A stretch of DNA of 64,000 nucleotides from Candidatus Didemnitutus sp. (GTDB lineage Bacteria; Verrucomicrobiota; Verrucomicrobiia; Opitutales; Opitutaceae). Shown here piece by piece: positions 34,325 through 41,824 of the stretch. A model generated the notes under the pieces. It made no database searches and had not been told where the DNA came from. It worked only from the letters and a program-made list of their open reading frames with translations. The stretch spans positions 682,001 through 746,000 of the forward strand of contig JAHCAY010000001.1 in assembly GCA_019634575.1 (NCBI GenBank), given 5' to 3'. Every line of letters starts with the position of its first letter. The first letter of the stretch is position 1. The position numbers and the translations under genes are program-made.

Positions 34325-35265
34325 GACGACGGAGCGGAGGAAACCGGGAGGACATCAACACATTCCACCACCACGGCAAACTTTGAAAAATTCTGCGTCA
34401 CGAGCGGCACGGGCGCGGCGGACGGCGCGGTGGCCGCGGCGACAGCGGCCGCGGAAACCTCCGCCGACGGCTCGACTTCGACCGCGCGCACGAACAACGG
34501 CAGCGGCGAAGCGGACAGCGAATTCAGGAACGCGCGCAACGCCTGCGTCTGGCCGGTGAACTCCACGCGATACAACTCGCCTTCGGCCAAACCGGGCGCC
34601 TGCAAGCGCAGCCGTGCGTCGGGCTCGAAGAAATCCGCGAGTTGTCCCGCGCTCCGCGCGCTGCCGGAAGAAGCCTCCGCACCGTTCGCGTTCGCCGCCG
34701 CGGTGCGACGGGCGGCGCGTTGCGCGTCGGTCAGCGGGCGCTCGCGCACGGCGGCAACGAGCGTGGTCGGGCGCGCTTCGAAGAGCGTCTCGAGCAGATG
34801 CTGTATGACGACCCGTTGACGATGCACAGCGCCGAGCAGATCGGATTCGGGGCCTTCGTTGGCGTAGGTCGAGAAGCCAAAACGCTCCTCGGCGCGCAGG
34901 CCGACCTGCTGGTTGACGGCGAGCGCGCGCATTTTCTCGGTGAAAGTCGCGAGGGTGAAATAGGCGTCGATCGGACGCGCGGGCGGCGTCGGCAGCCAGG
35001 CCTTGCCGGTGAGCGTGGCGCGGAGCTCGGCGACGCGCTTCGTCGCGGTCGCAACATCGGCCTCGATCGCGCGGGCGTTCTCCTCGCTCAGCGCGGGCTT
35101 TTGCCGTGCGAGCCAGTCGCGTTCCTGGCGTTTGGCCTCGAGCTGGATGGCGGCGCGCTTGGCCCGCTCGCGCGTCGTGTAGATCAACCAGCCTTGCGCC
35201 ACGCACGCGACCACGCTCGCGAGGAGAATCGCGGCGAAGAGCGGGTGCTTTTTCAACGCATCCAT
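34321..35265 (-). CDS. PilO-like inner-membrane pilus assembly protein (Amuc_1100-like)
   Basis: A 314-residue bitopic protein: a short cytoplasmic N-terminus (MDALKKHPLF), one membrane helix (AAILLASVVACVAQGWLIY), a long coiled coil with many Arg/Glu (about 30-90), then a ferredoxin-like periplasmic domain (YRVEFTGQTQALRAFLNSLSASPLPLFVRAVEVEP). This is the layout of PilO and of Akkermansia Amuc_1100 (about 317 residues), which lies in the same place next to PilM. It sits 3 nt after the pilMN gene and overlaps the next gene by 4 nt. It would join the inner-membrane alignment complex of the pilus. Confidence 0.8.
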   Translation of the reverse strand: MDALKKHPLFAAILLASVVACVAQGWLIYTTRERAKRAAIQLEAKRQERDWLARQKPALSEENARAIEADVATATKRVAELRATLTGKAWLPTPPARPIDAYFTLATFTEKMRALAVNQQVGLRAEERFGFSTYANEGPESDLLGAVHRQRVVIQHLLETLFEARPTTLVAAVRERPLTDAQRAARRTAAANANGAEASSGSARSAGQLADFFEPDARLRLQAPGLAEGELYRVEFTGQTQALRAFLNSLSASPLPLFVRAVEVEPSAEVSAAAVAAATAPSAAPVPLVTQNFSKFAVVVECVDVLPVSSAPSS

Positions 35266-35268
35266 GGC

Positions 35269-36876
35269 TCAGAGCGGACGCGCCGGCTCGGCGACGAGCA
35301 CGACGTCGAAATGCAGGATGCCGGGCTGGCGGTTGTCGAAGCGCTCGTTCTCCACCGCCGACACATAGGGCGAGTCCACGACGCTCGTGAGGAGCTCGGT
35401 GACGCGGCGGTAGATGTCGGGACTGACGTTCGCGAGCGGGTTGGTGCGGTCGAGCATGCGACCGGAAACGGCGATGCGCAGCGGCGCGTTCGCGTCGGCG
35501 GCGCCGGAGGCAAGTTGCACGCGCTCGAGCCAGACATCCTCGACCTTGACGAAGCGGTCCTGCAGGTCCGCGAACAGCTGCTGCCAGTTTGCCCGGCGCG
35601 CGGCGATGCCTTGGAGCGCCTTCACCTGTTCCTGCAGCGCGGCGAGTTGCTCGAGATTGGCGCGGTTGCGCGCCTCGCGGGCGCGGAGCGGTGCGATCTC
35701 GGCGTCGACGGCGACGATCTTGTGTCGGAGCGCCGTTTCCCATTCGCGGTAGTAAAGCAGTGGCGCCACGAACGCGGCCGCGACCAGCACGGCCGCCACG
35801 GCGAACCACGGCTGACGGCGCCGCGTATCCTCGCGCGTGCGCAGGCGCGGCGGGAGCAAGTTGGCCGTCGGCGCGGCGCCCGCCAGTTGCTGTTGGGCGG
35901 CGCAGACCAGATCGGCGAGGTGCAGCGCGACGTCGGCCACGCCCGCGTCGGCGGCCGCGCGCTGGATTTCCACGGCGGCAAGCGGATCGAAGATTTCCAC
36001 CGGCACATTGGCCCGCGCGCCGAGCAACTCCGGCAAACCGGCCGCGCGCGCCGCGCCACCGGTGAGCACGATGCGCGTGGGGCTCGCGGCGCCCGACTGG
36101 CGCTTGAAGTGCACGGCCGAGCGCGTGATTTCCTGCCCGAGCCGCGTGGCGAAGGATTCGACGGCGGGAGCGACAACGGCGGCGTTGCGGCCGGAAGTCT
36201 TCCACTCTTCGGCGTCGGCCCAGTCGCAGTCCTGGATTTCGACGAGCTGTTGCGTGACGTGTTGCCCGCCCATGGCGAGCGTGCGCGCGTGGACGCGACG
36301 GTTCTCCACCAAGAGCAGCGTCGTGGAGCGCGCGCCGAGGTTGGCGTAAAGCGTGGGCTCGGTCGCGGCGCGCGAGTCGAGCGCGGCGCGCAGCGCCAGG
36401 ACGCCCGGCACGAGCACGCGCGGCTGGAGTCCGGCCGACTCGACGGCGGCACACAGGGCGTCGACCGCTTCGAGCTTCGCCGCGCAAAGCATCACATCGA
36501 GGTCGAGGTCGGATTCGCCGGTGACGACGTGGTCCCACGCCACGTCCGACATTGCGTAGGGGATGTTCTGCTGCGCCTCGAAGCGGATGACCTTCTCGCG
36601 TTTTGCGGCGTCGACGCGCGGGGTCTTGATGAATTTGGTCAGGACGAGATGACCGGGCAGCACGACCGTCACCGGGCCACGGTAGCGCAGCTGGATCGCC
36701 ACCGTCCCGAGCGCGCCGAGGAGCGCATCGTGCCATTCCTCCTCGCGGCCGGAAGCGATCGAGAAGGCCTTCCAAGCAAATTGCTCGAGACGAAGCCTCC
36801 CGCCGCTGCGCGAAAACACGCCAGCGGCAACGTGGCTGGCGCCACAATCGAGGACTGCTACGCGCGAGGAGCGCAT
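35269..36876 (-). CDS. PilM-PilN fusion, type IV pilus inner-membrane platform (Amuc_1101-like)
   Basis: A 535-residue protein from the ATG at 36876. Residues 1-330 form an actin-like PilM ATPase domain (VAVLDCGASHVAAGVF; VTVVLPGHLVLTKFIKTPRV; LYANLGARSTTLLLVENRRVHA; IVLTGGAARAAGLPELL). Then follows a single membrane helix (PWFAVAAVLVAAAFVAPLLYY), a coiled coil (IAPLRAREARNRANLEQLAALQEQVKALQG) and a PilN-like periplasmic domain. In proteobacteria PilM and PilN are separate proteins; the fusion is seen in Akkermansia Amuc_1101. It is the first gene of the operon, divergent from the NUDIX gene with 109 nt between. Confidence 0.85.
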   Translation of the reverse strand: MRSSRVAVLDCGASHVAAGVFSRSGGRLRLEQFAWKAFSIASGREEEWHDALLGALGTVAIQLRYRGPVTVVLPGHLVLTKFIKTPRVDAAKREKVIRFEAQQNIPYAMSDVAWDHVVTGESDLDLDVMLCAAKLEAVDALCAAVESAGLQPRVLVPGVLALRAALDSRAATEPTLYANLGARSTTLLLVENRRVHARTLAMGGQHVTQQLVEIQDCDWADAEEWKTSGRNAAVVAPAVESFATRLGQEITRSAVHFKRQSGAASPTRIVLTGGAARAAGLPELLGARANVPVEIFDPLAAVEIQRAAADAGVADVALHLADLVCAAQQQLAGAAPTANLLPPRLRTREDTRRRQPWFAVAAVLVAAAFVAPLLYYREWETALRHKIVAVDAEIAPLRAREARNRANLEQLAALQEQVKALQGIAARRANWQQLFADLQDRFVKVEDVWLERVQLASGAADANAPLRIAVSGRMLDRTNPLANVSPDIYRRVTELLTSVVDSPYVSAVENERFDNRQPGILHFDVVLVAEPARPL

Positions 36877-36985
36877 CGGGTTCAGCGCCGAGTGTTCCGC
36901 TGCGTTTCGGAGCGGCAAGGCTAGAGTGCGTGGCAAGGCGACAATCTGGTTGCGCGGGCGGCGCGCGGGCGATGAGGTTCGCCCG

Positions 36986-37492
36986 ATGAGTGCCACCGCC
37001 CTGCCCTACAAGATCAGCGTGCTCGTGTTTCTCGAGAACCGCGCCGGCGAGTTGCTGCTCATGCTGCGCGCGAAGCAGCCGAACCTCGGCGTGTGGTCGC
37101 CGATCGGTGGCAAGCTCGAGATGGCGACCGGCGAGTCGCCGTTCCAGTGCGCGGTGCGCGAGATCGAGGAGGAGGTCGGCCTGAAAGTGCGCGACCGCGA
37201 TCTGCACCTCTTCGCGATGATCGCGGAGAAAGCCTATCAAGGCCACAACCACTGGCTGATGTTTTTGTTCAACTGCAAGCTGCCGCTCGAAGCGCTGCCG
37301 CCGGACATCACCGAGGGCAAATTCGCCTTCTGGACGCGCGAGCAGATCAAGACGCTCGAGATTCCGGAGACCGACGCGAAGGCGCTGTGGCCGATCTACG
37401 ATCAGTATCGCCACACCTTCGTTTCGCTGCGCGCGGACTGTTCGGTGTCGCCGATTGCGATCACGGTTGAGCAGATTACCGGCGCTCGCTGA
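36986..37492 (+). CDS. NUDIX hydrolase
   Basis: A 168-residue protein with a complete Nudix box (GGKLEMATGESPFQCAVREI then EEEVGL), which positions the metal-binding REVxEE glutamates. The rest matches the small alpha/beta Nudix fold (YKISVLVFLENRAGELLLMLRAKQPNLGVWSPIGGK). It may sanitise nucleotides or cleave a nucleotide diphosphate; the substrate is not readable. The ATG at 36986 gives the fold its normal start; the open frame continues upstream toward the divergent pilus operon. The pdhA gene follows 174 nt downstream. Confidence 0.9.
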   Translation: MSATALPYKISVLVFLENRAGELLLMLRAKQPNLGVWSPIGGKLEMATGESPFQCAVREIEEEVGLKVRDRDLHLFAMIAEKAYQGHNHWLMFLFNCKLPLEALPPDITEGKFAFWTREQIKTLEIPETDAKALWPIYDQYRHTFVSLRADCSVSPIAITVEQITGAR

Positions 37493-37666
37493 GGGCGCGG
37501 CTCGCGCCTCGCGGTGCGTCGAGCCTCGTCCGTCGATCCCCGGTGCGCGCGAGGTTGAGGCTCGGCGTGTAATAAGCTGCCGCGCCCGAAGTTTCGCTTG
37601 TGTTTCTGCGCGCATCCCCAACTTAGGACCTTGGCGTCCGAAAATCATTTCAAACTCGAACTAATT

Positions 37667-38764
37667 GTGAGCAAGAAAGCCACCACACCCAAGAAGCCCG
37701 ACGAGGGCGCACCCGCCTACAACTCCCGCCAAGCTCCGGTGAACGCGAAGCTCGGTCAGGATGAGTTGCTCAAGTTCTACCGCGACATGGTTCGCATCCG
37801 CCGCTTCGAGGAGCGCTGCCTGCGCTCCTATCAGCAGGGCAAGATCGGCGGTTTCCTTCACCTCTACATCGGCCAGGAGTCGATCGCCGTCGGCTGCGCC
37901 TCGGTGATGGCGAAGGATGACCATATCATCACCGCCTATCGTGACCACGGTCACGCGCTGGCCGTCGGCATGGGCATGAACGAGTGCATGGCCGAGAACT
38001 ACGGCAAAGTCACCGGCTGCTCGCAGGGCAAAGGCGGTTCGATGCACTACTTCGACCCGACGCGCAATTTCTGGGGCGGCCACGGCATCGTCGGCGGGCA
38101 GATCCCGCTCGGCACCGGCCTGGCCTTCGCGCTGAAATACAAGGGCCGCAAGGGCGCCGCGATGGCGTTCATGGGCGACGGCGCGGTCAACCAAGGCGCG
38201 GTCCACGAAGCCTACAACCTCGCCGCGCTCTGGAATCTCCCGGTGATCTTCGTCGTCGAGAACAACGGTTACTCGATGGGCACGAGCCAGGCGCGTTCGT
38301 CCGCCGGCCCGTCGCTCGCGCAGCGCGCCGAGGCCTACGGGATGAATTGGGAAATTTCCGAGAACGGCCACGACGTCCTCGAAATCCGCGACAAGTTCGC
38401 CCGCCTGCTCAAGCTCGCCCACGACGAGTCGAAGCCGAGCGTGCTCGAGATCCGCACCTATCGTTACCGCGGCCACTCCGTCGCGGACCCGGACACCACT
38501 TACCGCGAGAAGAAGGAAATCGAGGAATACAAGGCGACCAAGGACCCGCTCATGACCTACGAGCGCACGCTTGTGGCCGAAGGCGTCCTGAATGACGTGC
38601 TCATCCGCCAGATCGACGAAGCCGCCCGCGCCGAGGCCGAGACCTCCGCGCAATTCGCCGAGCAGAGCCCCTTCCCCACCGTCGAGGACATCAAGAAGCA
38701 CGTGTATTGGGAGGCGGACAATCCCGCCGACCGCAAATCCGTCGGCAGCCTGTTCTTCGACTGA
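37667..38764 (+). CDS. pdhA: Pyruvate dehydrogenase E1 component, alpha subunit
   Basis: A 365-residue thiamine-diphosphate enzyme subunit that decarboxylates pyruvate and, with E1-beta, transfers the acetyl group to lipoyl-E2. It carries MVRIRRFEERCLRSYQQGKIGGFLHLYIGQE, SQGKGGSMHYFD and the ThDP motif GDGAVNQGAVHEAYNLAALWNLPVIFVVENN. The region RYRGHSVADPDTTYREK, with the serine phosphorylated in mitochondrial homologues, is also present. The start is taken as GTG at 37667 (VSKKATTPKKPDEG); the frame continues upstream without a good start. First gene of pdhA-pdhB-pdhC. Confidence 0.96.
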   Translation: MSKKATTPKKPDEGAPAYNSRQAPVNAKLGQDELLKFYRDMVRIRRFEERCLRSYQQGKIGGFLHLYIGQESIAVGCASVMAKDDHIITAYRDHGHALAVGMGMNECMAENYGKVTGCSQGKGGSMHYFDPTRNFWGGHGIVGGQIPLGTGLAFALKYKGRKGAAMAFMGDGAVNQGAVHEAYNLAALWNLPVIFVVENNGYSMGTSQARSSAGPSLAQRAEAYGMNWEISENGHDVLEIRDKFARLLKLAHDESKPSVLEIRTYRYRGHSVADPDTTYREKKEIEEYKATKDPLMTYERTLVAEGVLNDVLIRQIDEAARAEAETSAQFAEQSPFPTVEDIKKHVYWEADNPADRKSVGSLFFD

Positions 38765-38785
38765 GCCGCCGCGAGTCCGCCGCTC

Positions 38786-38813
38786 TCAACTCTCATCTTT
38801 CAACTCTCAACTT
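38786..38813 (+). repeat. Tandem 7-bp repeat (TCAACTY) between pdhA and pdhB
   Basis: Four head-to-tail heptamers (TCAACTC, TCATCTT, TCAACTC, TCAACTT) occupy the spacer just before pdhB. A similar but broken set occurs at 39803-39828 before pdhC, and the reverse complement at 27350-27377. Confidence 0.7.
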
Positions 38814-38823
38814 TTCCGCAGCA

Positions 38824-39801
38824 ATGCCAGTTATCACTTACCGCGAAGCCCTCCGCCACGCCATGAGCGAGGAAATCGAGCGCGACGAGAACGTCGTGCT
38901 CATGGGCGAGGAAGTCGGCCAGTTCAACGGCGCCTACAAGGTCTCCGAAGGCATGTTGGCCAAATACGGCCCGAAACGCGTCATCGACACGCCGATCTCC
39001 GAAGCCGGATTCATCGGCATGGGCGTCGGCGCCGCCATGCTCGGCATGCGCCCGATCATGGAGCTGATGTTCTTCAGCTTCTATTCGGTCGCCTTCGACC
39101 AAATCTTCAACAACGCCGCCAACATCCGCTACATGTCCGGCGGCCTCATCAACTGCCCAATCGTGCTCCGCGGCCCCGCCAACGGCGGCACCAACGTCGG
39201 CGCCACGCACTCGCACACGCCCGAGGGCATCGCCGCCTACCACCCCGGCATCAAGGTCGTCGTCCCGTCCAACGCCTACGACGCCAAGGGCCTCATGAAG
39301 TCCGCCATCCGCGACAACGACCCCGTGATGTTCATGGAAAACACCATGCTCTACGGCGAGTCCTGCGAAGTGCCGGACGGCGAATACCTCATCCCGCTCG
39401 GCAAGGCCGACGTGAAGCGCGCCGGCACCGACCTCACGATCGTCGGCCACGGCCGCCCGATCCAGATGGCCCTCAAGGCCGCCGACCTCCTCAAGGAAAA
39501 GCACAACATCAACGCCGAAGTCGTCGACCTCCGCTCGATCCGGCCGCTCGACGAGGAAACCGTCCTCAACTCGGTCCGCAAAACGAACCGCGTCCTCATC
39601 GTCGAAGAGTCCAAGCCCTTCTGCTCCGTCGGCGCCATGCTCGCCTGCATCATCGCGGAAAAGGCCTTCGACGACCTCGACGCCCCGATCAAGCGCCTCA
39701 CCTCGATCGACTCGCCGGCGATCTACAGTCCGCCGCTGGAAAAACTCCAGCTCCCGAATGTCGACCGCATCTTCAACGCGGCCCTCGAAGCACTCCGCTG
39801 A
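38824..39801 (+). CDS. pdhB: Pyruvate dehydrogenase E1 component, beta subunit
   Basis: A 325-residue transketolase-like subunit (MPVITYREALRHAMSEEIERDENVVLMGEEVGQFNGAYKVSEGM). It carries DTPISEAGFIGMGVGAAMLGMRPIMELMFFSF and the C-terminal NAEVVDLRSIRPLDEETVLNSVRKTNRVLIVEE. With PdhA it forms the alpha2-beta2 E1 that feeds the E2 core. The ATG at 38824 gives the family N-terminus. Upstream of the ATG there is no Shine-Dalgarno sequence, only heptamer repeats, so initiation may depend on coupling from pdhA. Confidence 0.96.
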   Translation: MPVITYREALRHAMSEEIERDENVVLMGEEVGQFNGAYKVSEGMLAKYGPKRVIDTPISEAGFIGMGVGAAMLGMRPIMELMFFSFYSVAFDQIFNNAANIRYMSGGLINCPIVLRGPANGGTNVGATHSHTPEGIAAYHPGIKVVVPSNAYDAKGLMKSAIRDNDPVMFMENTMLYGESCEVPDGEYLIPLGKADVKRAGTDLTIVGHGRPIQMALKAADLLKEKHNINAEVVDLRSIRPLDEETVLNSVRKTNRVLIVEESKPFCSVGAMLACIIAEKAFDDLDAPIKRLTSIDSPAIYSPPLEKLQLPNVDRIFNAALEALR

Positions 39802-39858
39802 CTCAACTTAAACCTCAACTATCAACTTCAACTGCGCGCGCGAAGCGCGCGCCCCGCC

Positions 39859-41187
39859 ATGGCCAACATTATCGATATGCCGAAGCTCTCCGACACCATG
39901 TCGGTGGGCACGCTCGTCAAGTGGCTCAAGAAGGAAGGCGACGCCGTGAAGTCCGGCGACATGCTCGCCGAAGTCGAAACCGACAAGGCGACGATGGAAC
40001 TCGAGTCGTTCTTCGACGGCACGCTCATCAAGATCTTCGCCCCCGCCGGCTCGCAGATCGCCGTCGGCGCCCCGCTCTGCGCCGTCGGCCAGCCCGGCGA
40101 AAAGGTCGACGCTCCCGCCGGTGCCGCGCCCAAAGCCGCCGCTCCCGCGGCGGCCGTGCCGGCTCCTGCAGCTCCTGCTCCGGCTCCGACGCCGGTCGCT
40201 CCACCGCCCGCTCCAGTCGCGGCTCCGGCTCCGGCACCCGTTTCGGTAGCTGCCGCTCCCGCGCCGGAAGGTCGCATAAAAATCTCCCCGCTCGCGAAGA
40301 AGATCGCCGCGCAAAACAACCTCAACGTCGCCGGTCTCGCCGGCACCGGTCCGCACGGCCGCATCGTGAAGGCCGACGTCCTCGCCGCCGTCGCGAATCC
40401 TGCGCTTCTCCAGACCAAGTCTGCTCCGTCCGTGGGAGCGAGCTCGCTGGCGACAAAATCGTTCACCGGCGGCACGCCGTCGCGCACCGGCCCGCTACAG
40501 GAAGACCGCACCGTCCCCGCCACGAACATGCGCGCGACCATCGCGAAGCGCCTGCTCGAAGCCAAGACGACCATCCCCCACTTCTACCTCGAGATCGAAG
40601 TCGACGCCGAGCCGCTGCTCGCCGTGCGCGCGCAGCTCAATGAAGGCCTCGCCGCCGAAGGCGTGAAGCTCTCCGTGAACGACTTTGTCCTCAAGGCCAG
40701 CGCCGAGGCGCTCCGCCGCGTCCCGTGCGTCAACGCCTCGTGGACCGGCACCGGCATCCAATACTTCGGCGCCGCGCACGTCTCGTTCGCCGTGGCGATC
40801 GAGGACGGCCTCATCACGCCGGTCATCCGAGACGCGCACACGAAGTCCGTCTTCGCGATCAGCGCCGAGGCCAAACCGCTCGGCAAACGCGCCAAGGAAA
40901 AGAAGCTCAAGCCCGACGAGTTCACCGGCGGCACGTTCTGCGTGTCGAATCTCGGCATGATGGGCGTCACGAAGTTCTCCGCCATCATCAACCCGCCGAA
41001 CTCCGCGATCCTCGCCGTCGGCACGACAGTCACCAAGCCGGTCGTGAAGAACGGCGCGATCGTCGTCGGCCAGACGATGACACTCACGCTTTCGTGCGAC
41101 CACCGCGTCGTCGACGGCGCGCTCGGCGCGCAATTCCTCGCCGCGATCAAGGACCTGCTCGAGAAGCCCGCGCTGCTGCTCGTCTGA
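39859..41187 (+). CDS. pdhC: Dihydrolipoamide acetyltransferase, pyruvate dehydrogenase E2
   Basis: A 442-residue protein in the usual E2 order. The lipoyl domain (1-80) carries acceptor Lys43 in EVETDKATMELESF. An Ala/Pro-rich linker (about 82-135) follows, then the E1/E3-binding domain (ISPLAKKIAAQNNLNVAGLAGTGPHGRIVKADVLA), a second linker and the catalytic domain (MRATIAKRLLEAKTTIPHFYLEIEVD) with the active-site motif CDHRVVDGALGAQFL. It transfers acetyl groups from E1 to CoA. The dihydrolipoamide dehydrogenase gene is not in the window. A terminator closes the operon 26 nt after the stop. Confidence 0.96.
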   Translation: MANIIDMPKLSDTMSVGTLVKWLKKEGDAVKSGDMLAEVETDKATMELESFFDGTLIKIFAPAGSQIAVGAPLCAVGQPGEKVDAPAGAAPKAAAPAAAVPAPAAPAPAPTPVAPPPAPVAAPAPAPVSVAAAPAPEGRIKISPLAKKIAAQNNLNVAGLAGTGPHGRIVKADVLAAVANPALLQTKSAPSVGASSLATKSFTGGTPSRTGPLQEDRTVPATNMRATIAKRLLEAKTTIPHFYLEIEVDAEPLLAVRAQLNEGLAAEGVKLSVNDFVLKASAEALRRVPCVNASWTGTGIQYFGAAHVSFAVAIEDGLITPVIRDAHTKSVFAISAEAKPLGKRAKEKKLKPDEFTGGTFCVSNLGMMGVTKFSAIINPPNSAILAVGTTVTKPVVKNGAIVVGQTMTLTLSCDHRVVDGALGAQFLAAIKDLLEKPALLLV

Positions 41188-41212
41188 GCCGCACCGCTGC
41201 TCCCGCATCTTC

Positions 41213-41240
41213 AGGCGCGCCGCCCCGGCGCGCCTTTTTT
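41213..41240 (+). terminator. Rho-independent terminator of the pdh operon
   Basis: AGGCGCGCC (41213-41221) pairs perfectly with GGCGCGCCT (41227-41235) around a five-base loop, followed by a T-tract to 41240. Confidence 0.95.
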
Positions 41241-41667
41241 GTCGTCGCCGCCCACCGACAACCTCGCCGCGACAAATGCACGCCAGCGCCTTCGCCGATG
41301 TTTGCGGCCGCTCGCCTCCGGCATCGCGCCACGACCAGGCCGATCACAGCACTTGAACTCATCTCCAACCCGCCGAGCCACGTCGGTCGTCTTGAAAACC
41401 AGTGTCGTCGAAGCAACGCGCGTGCGCGTCCGGCCAAGCGCGCGGCGCCACTGCCCAACGCCAAGCGAGCATTGCCCGCTAGCACTCGCACACGTCCGAA
41501 AAAACATAAGCCGCAGCAATGAGCGCCGACCCGCACGCCTTATCAGCCGAGTCGACACCGGGAATCGATGAGCGCGTATTGCAGGCATTGGCAAACTCGC
41601 CGTGAAAATTGACGTCGACGACGCAAAAGCTTTTCCGTCGCGCGAGGTTTCACTTTTCTTCGCCCCC
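41241..41667. other. Gene-poor spacer after the pdh operon
   Basis: About 430 nt with no open frame of recognisable sequence on either strand. It should contain the promoter of the small membrane protein that follows. No repeat or RNA gene was seen. Confidence 0.5.
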
Positions 41668-41817
41668 ATGTTGCCGCCTTTCCGTCGTAAATCCGACAAC
41701 GCCTGGATCGAATCCGATCGACGCGAGCGCACCAAGCTTGTGCTCGCCACGCTCGTCTTGGTGGCGGCCCTGGCCGGCGGAATCGGCTTCGCCATCTACG
41801 CGATCGTCTCCCACTGA
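41668..41817 (+). CDS. Small single-TM membrane protein
   Basis: A 49-residue protein starting MLPPFRRKSDNAWIESDRRERTKLVLA, with a charged cytoplasmic N-terminus and one C-terminal helix (LATLVLVAALAGGIGFAIYAIVSH). A GTG at 41602 would add 22 residues. The arginine-rich segment followed by a clean hydrophobic helix is hard to get by chance, but no ribosome site is obvious. Function unknown. It ends 7 nt before the convergent large exoprotein gene. Confidence 0.5.
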   Translation: MLPPFRRKSDNAWIESDRRERTKLVLATLVLVAALAGGIGFAIYAIVSH

Positions 41818-41824
41818 GCGGCGA

